From assembly GCA_031273365.1 (NCBI GenBank), contig JAISSA010000257.1, forward strand, positions 1 to 16,968: 16,968 bases of DNA, in the 5' to 3' direction. The DNA is from Synergistaceae bacterium. GTDB lineage: Bacteria > Synergistota > Synergistia > Synergistales > Aminobacteriaceae. Shown in pieces: positions 1-7,063 of this stretch. Made by a program: the position numbers and the translations under genes. The notes below the pieces were generated by a model. It searched no databases, was not told the DNA's origin, and saw only the letters and a program-made list of their open reading frames with translations. Every line of letters starts with the position of its first letter. The stretch's first letter is position 1.

Positions 1-200
1 GCGGAAAGGACGTCGTTGCGGCTCAGAAAGCGGTAGCCGCGCTTGCTGATCGACTCGATGGAGTACCCGCGTTCCCTCAGCGCGTTAATCGACTTCCAGA
101 CGGCGACCCGCGAGACGCCCAGCTCCCGCGCCAGTTCCTCTCCCGTCACGACGTCGCCCGTCCGCCGCTCCAACAGCGACAGCACTTCGTCTTTGGACAT
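1..200 (-). CDS. birA: Biotin operon repressor / biotin-protein ligase BirA, N-terminal part (runs off the window)
   Basis: Only the first 66 codons are visible. They form the winged helix-turn-helix of BirA: an opening helix (KDEVLSLLERR), then GEELARELGVSRVAVWKSINAL, which is the classic recognition helix, then the wing ending RGYSIESISKRGYRFL. In this family the domain is followed by a catalytic part that makes biotinoyl-AMP and biotinylates acetyl-CoA-carboxylase-type carriers; that part lies beyond position 1 and is not seen. The ATG at 200 follows GGAGAGG at a short distance. The gene has its own promoter and a BirA operator directly upstream, so it probably represses itself when biotin is plentiful. 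The call is firm for the HTH domain. A stand-alone repressor lacking the ligase domain cannot be excluded from this fragment. Confidence 0.9.
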   Translation of the reverse strand, partial: MSKDEVLSLLERRTGDVVTGEELARELGVSRVAVWKSINALRERGYSIESISKRGYRFLSRNDVLS

Positions 201-244
201 TGGCCTCTCCTTTATTCAGAAAATTTTTTGCAACGACGCGACAG

Positions 245-273
245 AAGATAGCACAAAAAAAAGCCTGTGTAAA
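245..273 (-). promoter_or_regulatory. birA promoter
   Basis: Read on the minus strand, TTTACA (268-273) and TATCTT (245-250) are separated by exactly 17 bp that include a run of eight T. This matches a sigma-70-type -35/-10 pair, and it sits about 45 bp upstream of the birA ATG. The -35 hexamer lies inside the left arm of the BirA operator, so bound repressor would block RNA polymerase. Confidence 0.7.
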
Positions 274-301
274 CCATATTGAATTTTATGGTTTACACAG
301 G
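264..301. promoter_or_regulatory. BirA operator (biotin box)
   Basis: A perfect 15-bp inverted repeat (264-278 and 287-301, 8-bp centre) contains TGTAAACC, 14 bp, GGTTTACA. The described BirA site is close to TTGTAAACC-N14/16-GGTTTACAA, so core and spacing both agree. It overlaps the birA -35 and lies next to a gene whose HTH is of the BirA type, which makes autoregulation the natural reading. No gene starts on the plus strand here, so birA is the only obvious target in view. Confidence 0.88.
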
Positions 302-314
302 GCATGAGACAGGA

Positions 315-344
315 GCGCCGGGGTGCTGAACGGACCCCCGGCGC
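315..344 (-). terminator. GC-rich hairpin downstream of the nuclease-FtsK gene
   Basis: Arms of nine bases (315-323 and 336-344) pair perfectly around a 12-base loop, 32 bases past the stop of the gene at 376. On the minus strand it is followed by a moderately T-rich stretch rather than a true T run, so it is a weak or factor-assisted terminator candidate. It separates the cassette from the birA promoter. Confidence 0.45.
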
Positions 345-375
345 GTGAATGTTTACGGGCGATGGTGACGGGTCG

Positions 376-2415
376 TTATCGCCGATACTCCTGGCCCAGC
401 AGGTCCGCCGTGGCCAGAGGAGCCTGGAGGCGCTGCAGGGGGACGCTGCCTCCGACGAGCATATCCCCGTGCCCGAGGAGGTATTGCGCCTGACCGGCGC
501 CTTCCCCGAGGATGATCTGGCTGTTGGACGCGCTCGTGACCTTCAGGGCAACGCGCAGTTGCAGGTTCGCCTTGATGATGCCCGTCACCACTTTGGCGTC
601 GGGCCTCTGCGTCGCCAGAATCAGGTGTATTCCCGCGGCCCGGCCCTTCTGACAGATGCGCTGCACGGAAAGCTCCAGATCGGCGCGGGTCTGTGCGCTG
701 ACGATCATGTCCGCGTACTCGTCGAGGATCACCACGCGCCGCTTCAGTCTGTCCGCGCTTTGCTCGTTGTACCCGACGATGTCCGGGACGCCCGCCTCCT
801 CCATCAGAACGTAGCGACGCTCTATCTCCCCGGACGTCGCCGAAAGCGCCTTCATGGCGGCGTCGGTGTCGAGCAGAAGCGTCCCTTCTTCGAGGCAGCG
901 AAGCGTCTTCAGGTCCGTAAACGTGACGCGCTTGGGGTCGATGAGGGTGAGGCTCACGCTCTCCGGGGGCGCGCACAGGAGCAGTCCCATGACGATGGAT
1001 CGCAGCAGGACGCTTTTGCCGCTGCCGGAGGTGCCTCCGATCAGGATACTTGTCATGATGGGCTCGGCCAGGTCCACCCAGAAGACGTTGCCGTCGATGT
1101 CCAGTCCCAGAGGAAACGCGGCCGCGGATTTTGGGCGCGTCGGTTCGGCCATCTTCATCATGTCCGCCAGAGCCAGGATCTGCCGGACGTTGCGAGGCAC
1201 GTCGACGCTGACGTAACCGCTTTGCGCCGCTATCAGAGGCGGTGAGGGGAGGGCCAGCGCCACCTGGAGGTCTTTGGCCGTGTTCTCGACCCTGCGCACG
1301 GTGGTCCCCGTCTTCGACATGTCCAGCCCGATCTTCAGACGTATGAAGGAGGGGCCGTACACGTATCCCCGATCTTCGACGGCGAGGCGATGATAACGCA
1401 GCGCCTCCAGCAACCGGTTCATGCGCTCCTGCCCTTCGTCCTGTTTTTCATCCTGCCCTTTATTCTGCTCTTTATCCTGCACGCCATTCAGGTCCTGAGC
1501 TTTCAGTGACTTTTTAGCGCCCGTCGCTTCGGCGGCAATCCGCGCGCCCCAGTCCTTGTCGCAGTGCGCGTTGCAGGGGCAGGTTCGGCAGAGAGCGGAA
1601 TCGGCCGCCGCCGGAAGAGGGAGGCGACGCTCCAGCACCTGCCGCCCCACGTCGAAAAGATGCGACAGGTTGCCCATCATCCTTTCCACCTTGTCGGGGG
1701 AGACGTCGAGGGGTTTGTTGTCTTCCAGGTAGATCAGTTTGACGCTGGGGACGATCCCCGTGGCGGAGAAGACGAGCCAGGCGTAAATCAGCGTCTGCGA
1801 AAGCTCGACCGTGGGGTCCGAGGCCCTGAAGCCCTTGAATTCGAACAGCACCGCCCGCCCCGCGTCGGGGTCGAACAGCAGGCAGTCGTACCGGCCGCTC
1901 ACTCGCAAAGTCTGTCCGTCGGGATAAGAGTGGATGACGCGTAAAGTTCTTTCCGGTGGACGAAACACCGCTCCCAACTGTTTTGCAGGTTCGGCGAACA
2001 GCGAGGGAATTTTCAACAGAAAATCCGCCAGACACCCAATCCAGAAGGCCGTTGCCTTCGCCAGCGCCATAAGCTGATCGGCTTTGAGCGTTTTGCTGTG
2101 AGCGGCCAGGAAGGGGTTAAAATATTGCGCTCTGATCAGGGCGTCAAGCTTCGTTTTCAGGTTTGCGGCTCCGCCTGAAAGCGCCTCGGCCAGCTCATGA
2201 CGACAGGGACTCTCCGGGGTCGCGGCGTCGGCGTGAAACCTGTCGGCGATATGCTGATGAAAAAGCGTGCCGTAATTTTTCCCGCTCCCGACGATCCCCA
2301 CCTTCCAGGCGTGCCGGTCGCCCGTTTTCTGGCAGGCCAGGAGACGGGGGCAGCGCTGGCACAGATGCAGATCGGTGGCCGTGGCCTTAAAATTCGCGCG
2401 AGAAGCCGTAATCAT
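376..2415 (-). CDS. PD-(D/E)XK (Cas4/RecB-like, Fe-S-type) nuclease fused to an FtsK-family DNA translocase
   Basis: A protein of 679 residues with two halves. Residues ~15-290 look like a RecB/Cas4-type nuclease: an N-terminal CQRCPRLLAC, then SGRYD (D177), FEFKG (E192, K194) and QTLIY (Q207, Y211), closing with CRTCPCNAHC. The flanking cysteines suggest a 4Fe-4S cluster as in Cas4/AddB. A charged QDxx linker (~312-333) leads to an FtsK alpha-like domain (~355-410) and a RecA-like motor with Walker A GGTSGSGKS (460-468), Walker B VVILDEYAD and the FtsK signature KGRAAGIHLILATQRP. The FtsK membrane segments and the C-terminal gamma winged helix are missing, so it is probably a soluble DNA pump that cuts. 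The ATG at 2415 has GAGG nine bases upstream; an ATG at 2430 is possible but lacks a clear site. It is the last gene of the cassette, 79 bp after its neighbour. The biological role is inferred only. Confidence 0.88.
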   Translation of the reverse strand: MITASRANFKATATDLHLCQRCPRLLACQKTGDRHAWKVGIVGSGKNYGTLFHQHIADRFHADAATPESPCRHELAEALSGGAANLKTKLDALIRAQYFNPFLAAHSKTLKADQLMALAKATAFWIGCLADFLLKIPSLFAEPAKQLGAVFRPPERTLRVIHSYPDGQTLRVSGRYDCLLFDPDAGRAVLFEFKGFRASDPTVELSQTLIYAWLVFSATGIVPSVKLIYLEDNKPLDVSPDKVERMMGNLSHLFDVGRQVLERRLPLPAAADSALCRTCPCNAHCDKDWGARIAAEATGAKKSLKAQDLNGVQDKEQNKGQDEKQDEGQERMNRLLEALRYHRLAVEDRGYVYGPSFIRLKIGLDMSKTGTTVRRVENTAKDLQVALALPSPPLIAAQSGYVSVDVPRNVRQILALADMMKMAEPTRPKSAAAFPLGLDIDGNVFWVDLAEPIMTSILIGGTSGSGKSVLLRSIVMGLLLCAPPESVSLTLIDPKRVTFTDLKTLRCLEEGTLLLDTDAAMKALSATSGEIERRYVLMEEAGVPDIVGYNEQSADRLKRRVVILDEYADMIVSAQTRADLELSVQRICQKGRAAGIHLILATQRPDAKVVTGIIKANLQLRVALKVTSASNSQIILGEGAGQAQYLLGHGDMLVGGSVPLQRLQAPLATADLLGQEYRR
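1428..1487 (-). repeat. Five degenerate 12-bp tandem units coding the QDxx linker
   Basis: Five consecutive 12-bp units (plus-strand form CCTGCCCTTCGT and variants) encode repeating tetrapeptides QDKE, QNKG, QDEK, QDEG and similar. The repeat lies exactly between the nuclease and the FtsK halves, so it forms a flexible charged tether. The length is a multiple of three and the frame is kept. Confidence 0.8.
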
Positions 2416-2494
2416 CTTATCCAACCTCATTCAATCCAGTTGTCAGGTGTCCAGACAGAAGCCCGACCTTCATCAAAAATAAGGAACCTCCCTG

Positions 2495-4021
2495 CTACTC
2501 CACGGCGGACAGGACTTCCAGCAGGCGGCGTTTGGCTTTGTGCGTCGTGCGCAGATCGGCGATCAGCTTCTTCCATTCGCCGGAGCGGCCGTTGCACTCG
2601 TAGGTCGCGCTCATGCGTTCCAGGTAGGGTCGCGCCTGCTGATAGGACGCCGCTTTCACCTCGGCGATCAGCGAGTCCACGATGGTGCGCCAGATGGAGA
2701 GCGCAACGTCCGGGTGGCTGTGGGAGACGGCCAGAGCGACGTCGTTGTCCAGGTCGTATCTGCCCCACCTGCTCCATCCGATCTGAACGCCTCCTTTGGG
2801 CATGGCTCGATAAAGCTCGATGACGTCATCGAGGCGTTTTTCCAGAATGGCGATACGGACGAGGACCTCCCATTTGGGGAAACGGCCGCGAGTATCCCGC
2901 TCCGGGGTGTTGCGCAGGTGCGCGACCTCCGTCGGCGGCAGGGGCCATGCGGTCTTCTGATCTTTTTTGCTTTTGACGTCCGAAATCTCCGGCCGTTCGC
3001 CGGTTTCGAGAAAATGGAGCGCCCCTTCGCGCACCGCCGGCCAGCAGGCCGCTTTTTCCGCGATGTCGCGCAGCGCGGTGTAGGTTTTGACGTTGGGCTC
3101 ATCGAAAAAAATGTCGGCGCGATAGGCCGCCGCCAGATCGTACTTCTCTTCCTCCATGGCCATTTCCCGCAGGCAATCGTGCAAGGCCCTGGCGGAATAA
3201 GATTGAAACTTTTTCCCGTAGCCGAGGATGCACTTTTGCCTGGCCTCTTCCCGTCTTCCTGCTTCCAGGAGGGCTTTGACAAGCTGTACGTAGTTTTCTT
3301 CTCGTTCAAGCAGGGGAATCACCTGCTCCTGCAATCCGCCGAGCTCGTAGGCCTGCCGCAGCCAGTCCGCGAAGGTGCCGCGCGGCCACGCGTTTTCCTG
3401 CATCGTCAGGAGATGGCTTTCGAGGAGGCGCGCGAGCCCCTGCCAGTCCGCTTCCGTGTAATTGCCGGATTTTGTGAAACTGGAATGTTCTTCGCCCATA
3501 ACGCCGTAGTTGTCCCACGCCAGCCGTTCGATGCCCCAGAACAACTGCTCGGGCCCGCTCAGCGAAGATTGGGGAATCGCCTTCATCACAATCTCCATGC
3601 AGTCCGAGATGGCGGACCCCGTTTCTCCTTCGTCGTTGGCCTCTCCGAGCTGAGCGTTGCCCCGCCTCCAGAGCTCTTCCCCCAGATCCAGCAGCTCGTC
3701 GACGTACCCCTTCTCCGCCAGGGCCTGGAACTGTTCCTGCAGGTGCGAGTAGTCCGGCAGCTCGCATCTGTCGTCCCATGAGTGGCTCCAGGCCGGCTCG
3801 GCCGTGACGCTGACGATTTCACCGCGCAGCGACTCCACCAGCGCTTCCACGCTGCCCGAGTCCAGTTCAGCCCTTTCGAAGAGAAATTGATCGACCTCCG
3901 AAAAGCGTTCGCGCAGTTCGGTCAGAAGTTCGATGAGTTCTTTTTTGCTTTTGGACTGGAAACCGCTCCCCGCTCCACTTTTGGACGAGGCGCCCGTGCG
4001 CGTTGTTCCGATATTTTTCAT
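2495..4021 (-). CDS. Helical-repeat protein resembling the C-terminal part of SWIM zinc-finger proteins, without the SWIM finger
   Basis: A 508-residue, almost wholly helical protein. Near its start SKKELIELLTELRERFSEVDQFL matches the segment that follows the zinc finger in bacterial SWIM proteins. The middle has TPR-like helix pairs (for example EQVIPLLEREENYVQLVKAL, then REEARQKCILGY). The end, with RPYLERMSATY and then HKAKRRLLEVLSAV, also fits that family. No CxC...CxH SWIM motif is present, so this is a finger-less relative and probably a protein-interaction scaffold. The ATG at 4021 has GGAGG eight to nine bases upstream and is preferred to an upstream GTG/ATG extension to 4072. It is transcribed toward the nuclease-FtsK gene with no terminator between them. 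Family likeness is from memory of typical sequences; an unrelated TPR-like protein is the alternative. Confidence 0.75.
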   Translation of the reverse strand: MKNIGTTRTGASSKSGAGSGFQSKSKKELIELLTELRERFSEVDQFLFERAELDSGSVEALVESLRGEIVSVTAEPAWSHSWDDRCELPDYSHLQEQFQALAEKGYVDELLDLGEELWRRGNAQLGEANDEGETGSAISDCMEIVMKAIPQSSLSGPEQLFWGIERLAWDNYGVMGEEHSSFTKSGNYTEADWQGLARLLESHLLTMQENAWPRGTFADWLRQAYELGGLQEQVIPLLEREENYVQLVKALLEAGRREEARQKCILGYGKKFQSYSARALHDCLREMAMEEEKYDLAAAYRADIFFDEPNVKTYTALRDIAEKAACWPAVREGALHFLETGERPEISDVKSKKDQKTAWPLPPTEVAHLRNTPERDTRGRFPKWEVLVRIAILEKRLDDVIELYRAMPKGGVQIGWSRWGRYDLDNDVALAVSHSHPDVALSIWRTIVDSLIAEVKAASYQQARPYLERMSATYECNGRSGEWKKLIADLRTTHKAKRRLLEVLSAVE

Positions 4022-4086
4022 GAGTGCGACCCTCCGACAGCATATCTCTGTTGGCAGGTGTTCAAGCCCCACACGGCCGGAACCCC

Positions 4087-4120
4087 GCCTCTCAGTATTC
4101 TATGCCAACAGGTCGCTTTA
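4087..4120 (-). promoter_or_regulatory. Cassette upstream repeat, copy A
   Basis: This 34-bp stretch matches 7114-7147 at 29 of 34 positions. On the minus strand both copies read AAGCGAC, a short variable part, GCATAnAATACTGAGAGGC, and both lie ~65-100 bp upstream of a cassette gene start in the same orientation. The TAGAAT/TAAAAT within it could be a -10 element, but no convincing -35 is seen. It may be a shared promoter or operator, or the direct-repeat trace of an insertion. Confidence 0.5.
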
Positions 4121-4161
4121 ATCCATATTCGCCCTGATCCATATTTACTCTAATTCATAAT
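4114..4161. repeat. Three degenerate ~16-bp tandem units in the 213-bp cassette gap
   Basis: Two units of 16 bp (4114-4129, 4130-4145) share most bases, with TnATCCATATT at the end. A third, more diverged unit follows to 4161. They adjoin and partly overlap copy A of the upstream repeat. The rest of 4022-4234 holds the ribosome binding site at ~4030 and an inverted pair CTGTTGGCA (~4045) / TGCCAACAG (~4103); no gene is seen there. Confidence 0.6.
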
Positions 4162-4234
4162 TTACCGAAAAGGGCAAAGCACAGCTCGGCCGCCGTCGGT
4201 GACCACGGCTCCCGTTTCCCCGCTGCCGGCATAC

Positions 4235-6301
4235 TCACGAACTCAACAGGACGAGATTATCGTCGGTGGACTCATGCAGGACAAAATTGTCCGGGCGCTG
4301 TGTGATGAATTCCAGCAACCGGTCGCGAGTGACGTTGACGCCCCCTTTTTTCAGTTCGCTCTGCAAAAGCGCGACGGCCATAAAACCCATCGGGGACCTC
4401 GTCAGGATCTCAAAGGTTTTTTTTTCCAGAAGCTCCTCGTCGACAGGCGGCGGAGGAGGTTCATCCGGAAGCTTCAGAAGATCTTTGTCGAATCCCTTTT
4501 CCATGTAGAGAGCGAAATCTTCCGCCGTGGCGGTGCGAAATCCCGCAGAGGCCGGCAGTGAAACGTCGCCCGCCTCCAGTTTGAAAATCAGGGAGGTCAG
4601 CCCATACCAGTCGATGGCCTGAGATTGTCCCAGAAAAAGTACGGTCCCGTGATGCGCCTCGAAGGCCTCTTTCGCCTCGTGCGCCTTTTTCCAGCTCTCT
4701 TTGAACTGGCAACGTTTGTCGGAAATGTAGTAACACTTCCTGTCGGGGTGGTCCTGAAGGAATTTCACGCCGCGATTGAACGCCGCCTGCGCCGTTTTAT
4801 GATGATCGGCCGTGTTGATGATGAAGGCGCAATCGACCTGATGGTCCGTATTGCGATATTTTCCAGTGAGCGCGACGAACCTGTCCTCACCGGGCTGCAG
4901 GGCATCGTATTCGGCACGGCTTTCCAGGTAAACGCGCAGAGTCTTCAGCAAACGCTCGGCATCCGGCGGCCACACGCTGAAATCACCGACGACCTTATCC
5001 CGTTCCCGGGAGTATTCTTTCGCAAAAAACGCGACGATATCAGGCTCTCGGGGCACGGGAACGTTTGTCTCCGAAATTGCCCCATGCCCCGTTTCGGAAG
5101 GGCCTGTTTCGTAAGAATGCAGGACCGCGTCGTTGGCGAGCTCGATAACGCGGCGCGGCATATACCCTTCTTTCAATTTTGCCCCCATCCGGTCCATCAG
5201 CCACTGGAATTTTTCCTCAACGCTGTCTCTGAATCCGGGTCTGGATTCTATACGAGCTTTGAGAAGTTCCTGCGCCTGCAAAATCGTACAACCCTCCAAA
5301 AGATCAATATTGTTGGAAAGCCTTTGAATCACCGCCGTGTCGAGCAAAGAAAAACGCTGAACCCACGTATTCTGACGAATAAACGCCAGAGGCAACATGC
5401 TGCTTTCGTTGACCAGCAGATGCAGAATATCTCCAAAAGCGACGATCAGGTTCTGTTCCCTCATGCTGTCGAGCTGGTCGAAGCAAATGACCATCGTCAT
5501 GCCGCAGTACTCCAGCAGCATCCCCAGAGACAAAATAATGTCGTGGGCGTCCTCTTCCAGATCCGCGTCGTCCATTGCCTCGCGGTCGGGAAATTTCAGA
5601 ATTGAAACATGATCCTCGTCATCACGGCCCTCGAGCCAGGTTAAAATCAGGCGCTGCCTGCTGGAATCGCCATACGTGAAAATCGCTCGCAACAGATTTT
5701 CATTGATCCCCGGATAGAGGGTTTTGAAGTGGGCGATGGCCTCCTGCAGGTCAAACTCCGGCTTATCCTTCCGGTAACGCTGCAGCATTTTTCTATAGAG
5801 GCTTTTGAGGTGAGAGATGCCTCCCTGCAGGTCGGGCCCCGGCTTATCTTCCCGGTAGCGCTGCAGCATTTTTGTGACGAAATATTCGAACTGAAGCATC
5901 CCTTTTCTTTTCTCCGCAGGGGGGTACTCCATTTTTTCTTTGGGAATCTGTACTCTTTCCAGGTTGACGGCAATTTCACGCAACAAATGACGCATCGGCT
6001 TTTTCGGGTTCAAAAGCGGCTTCACGGACACGAATATCGCCGGGATGTCGTTTCGCTGGGTATAGTCCAAAAGACGTTTTAAAAAATGCGTCTTCCCCGA
6101 TCCGGACTCTCCCAGAATGAGGCCCGCGAGGGCTGCCTGCGGGTTTTGATTTTTAGCCTGGATCAGCCTGCAAACATGTTCATAGGCGCTCTGATGTAAA
6201 GAAAGAACGTCGGGATCGTCATTATCCCACGGCTCCCTGGCGATGCCGGAAGAAAAAGGATTGTCCTGAAAAAATTGTTCCTGAATGTCGGCAGGGCTCA
6301 T
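4235..6301 (-). CDS. AAA / ORC-CDC6-like ATPase with C-terminal extension
   Basis: A 688-residue ATPase. An N-terminal NPFS...SLHQSAYEHV stretch precedes Walker A GESGSGKTH (64-72), and Walker B is MVICFDQLD (D275), in the style of ORC1/Cdc6-like or STAND-type P-loop ATPases that act on DNA or recruit partners. Residues 144-197 are a 27-residue tandem duplication inside the ATPase domain. Residues ~450-580 form an alpha/beta region of unknown family; a proline-rich PPPPP linker (~616) then leads to a ~65-residue tail that may be a winged helix. The ATG at 6301 has GGAGG five bases upstream and overlaps the stop of the previous gene as ATGA, so the two are translationally coupled; a GTG at 6313 is the alternative. 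Composition is visibly AT-richer than the housekeeping genes. No precise family name is claimed. Confidence 0.8.
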   Translation of the reverse strand: MSPADIQEQFFQDNPFSSGIAREPWDNDDPDVLSLHQSAYEHVCRLIQAKNQNPQAALAGLILGESGSGKTHFLKRLLDYTQRNDIPAIFVSVKPLLNPKKPMRHLLREIAVNLERVQIPKEKMEYPPAEKRKGMLQFEYFVTKMLQRYREDKPGPDLQGGISHLKSLYRKMLQRYRKDKPEFDLQEAIAHFKTLYPGINENLLRAIFTYGDSSRQRLILTWLEGRDDEDHVSILKFPDREAMDDADLEEDAHDIILSLGMLLEYCGMTMVICFDQLDSMREQNLIVAFGDILHLLVNESSMLPLAFIRQNTWVQRFSLLDTAVIQRLSNNIDLLEGCTILQAQELLKARIESRPGFRDSVEEKFQWLMDRMGAKLKEGYMPRRVIELANDAVLHSYETGPSETGHGAISETNVPVPREPDIVAFFAKEYSRERDKVVGDFSVWPPDAERLLKTLRVYLESRAEYDALQPGEDRFVALTGKYRNTDHQVDCAFIINTADHHKTAQAAFNRGVKFLQDHPDRKCYYISDKRCQFKESWKKAHEAKEAFEAHHGTVLFLGQSQAIDWYGLTSLIFKLEAGDVSLPASAGFRTATAEDFALYMEKGFDKDLLKLPDEPPPPPVDEELLEKKTFEILTRSPMGFMAVALLQSELKKGGVNVTRDRLLEFITQRPDNFVLHESTDDNLVLLSS
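5711..5872 (-). repeat. 81-bp in-frame tandem duplication inside the ATPase gene
   Basis: Residues 144-170 and 171-197 both begin KMLQRYR and continue DKP, DLQ, then I.H.K.LY. They share 18 of 27 residues, and the DNA is clearly related. The divergence shows that the duplication is old and kept in frame. Confidence 0.85.
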
Positions 6302-7044
6302 TTTTGCCTCCACATCATGGTCAACATGCGAAAACCGTTTTCGTCCACGAAGCTGTCCCGGATATCCTCCATCGTGAAAAAGTCAGTGTCTCCATCCTGC
6401 AACTGCAGTTTTCCCGCGTCGCGAAGCCCGATCAGCATCGTGTCGAACTCCCGCCCGGGCCAGTTCAAACGACGGCGCATGTCGCAGATACGGACGTAAA
6501 AATTCCCCTGTTCCAATTCCTGAAAAGCGGCGCGGAACGCCTCTTCTGAAACCTGTTTTGCCTCGACGGCCGCGCCCTTTGCGGAGTGAAGGCAGGGCAA
6601 AAAAGCCTCGTTCAGTTTAATATGGGCCAGGCCCTGCTCCATCAGGTGGTCTAAAGCGTTTTTAAACTCGCTTTTGCTGAAAGGCATTGCCTGACAAAGC
6701 TTGCCCGCCGTCTCTCCGTTCCTCTTCTGAAGAAAACGAAGCAGTATCTGCTCGAACGGAGACCGCAAAAGGAGGTAGTTGCCCGGAGGATTTTTCCCCC
6801 GTCTCTTTATTTTGAGCGAAAATTTATCGCCGCAGTAAGGGCGCAGCGTATTTTTTATATCCTCTGCTTTTGCGGGCAGGTTTAAATGCGCTTTTAAAAT
6901 TTTATTTTCCTTCAGCATCTCAGGCAATTTGCTGAAAGACACGAAGTCTGCGTCATTCTCCCTGAATAACTCCACCAGTTGTTCCGTAATGCTTTCTGCC
7001 GTCATGCTTCCTTTCGTGCTTTCTTCCATCGTGCTTTCTTCCAT
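6298..7044 (-). CDS. Small winged-helix-like protein, first gene of the cassette
   Basis: About 248 residues, not assigned to a named family. Helix-rich segments alternate with short basic strands: residues ~15-85 (ITEQLVELFRENDADFVSF, then IKRRGKNPPGNYLLL), ~90-140 (FEQILLRFLQKRNGETAGKL, then FKNALDHLMEQGLAHIKL) and ~160-240 (FYVRICDMRRRLNWPGREFDTML, then LRDAGKLQLQDGDTDFF). These look like two or three consecutive winged helices, suggesting DNA binding or partner docking. The ATG at 7044 has GGGAGA eight bases upstream; a TTG at 7050 and an ATG at 7005 are alternatives, and the first ~13 residues are a repeat-derived, low-complexity MEEST stretch. Its stop overlaps the ATPase start, so both are made together. 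It could be the regulator or the DNA-recognition part of the cassette. Confidence 0.75.
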   Translation of the reverse strand: MEESTMEESTKGSMTAESITEQLVELFRENDADFVSFSKLPEMLKENKILKAHLNLPAKAEDIKNTLRPYCGDKFSLKIKRRGKNPPGNYLLLRSPFEQILLRFLQKRNGETAGKLCQAMPFSKSEFKNALDHLMEQGLAHIKLNEAFLPCLHSAKGAAVEAKQVSEEAFRAAFQELEQGNFYVRICDMRRRLNWPGREFDTMLIGLRDAGKLQLQDGDTDFFTMEDIRDSFVDENGFRMLTMMWRQK

Positions 7045-7063
7045 GTCCAACGTCTCCCTTCAT
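6953..7063 (-). CDS. Possible 36-codon basic leader ORF, out of frame with the winged-helix gene
   Basis: An ATG at 7063 follows GGAGGAGG (7072-7079) at an ideal eight bases, the strongest ribosome binding site in the cassette. The frame gives a Lys/Arg/His-rich 36-residue peptide with repeated GRKH units, stopping at 6953. It overlaps the start of the winged-helix gene in another frame. It may be a leader peptide that controls the downstream start, the remains of an original start now shifted by an indel, or chance. Confidence 0.3.
   Translation of the reverse strand: MKGDVGHGRKHDGRKHERKHDGRKHYGTTGGVIQGE
7015..7044 (-). repeat. Perfect 15-bp tandem repeat at the winged-helix gene start
   Basis: Two identical 15-bp units (7015-7029, 7030-7044) encode MEEST twice. 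Degenerate partial copies continue to ~6989. Each unit begins with an ATG, so the duplication creates several candidate starts. Confidence 0.85.

Noticed and set aside
349..1245. A 298-codon plus-strand open frame
   Set aside because: It lies opposite the nuclease-FtsK gene, which has clear motifs. The plus-strand product is Arg/His/Gln-rich shadow sequence of GC-rich DNA.
2540..3781. A 413-codon plus-strand open frame opposite the helical-repeat gene
   Set aside because: No recognisable motifs or ribosome binding site. The minus strand has a coherent helical protein with GGAGG.
4625..5605. A 326-codon plus-strand open frame opposite the ATPase
   Set aside because: The ATPase on the minus strand has Walker motifs and coupling to its neighbour; this frame has neither.
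376..7044. Assignment of the cassette to BREX, DISARM, Dnd/Dpt or Wadjet
   Set aside because: No PglZ, methylase, DrmA/B, DndB-E or SMC-like gene is present, and the motor-nuclease fusion does not match their known parts as I recall them.
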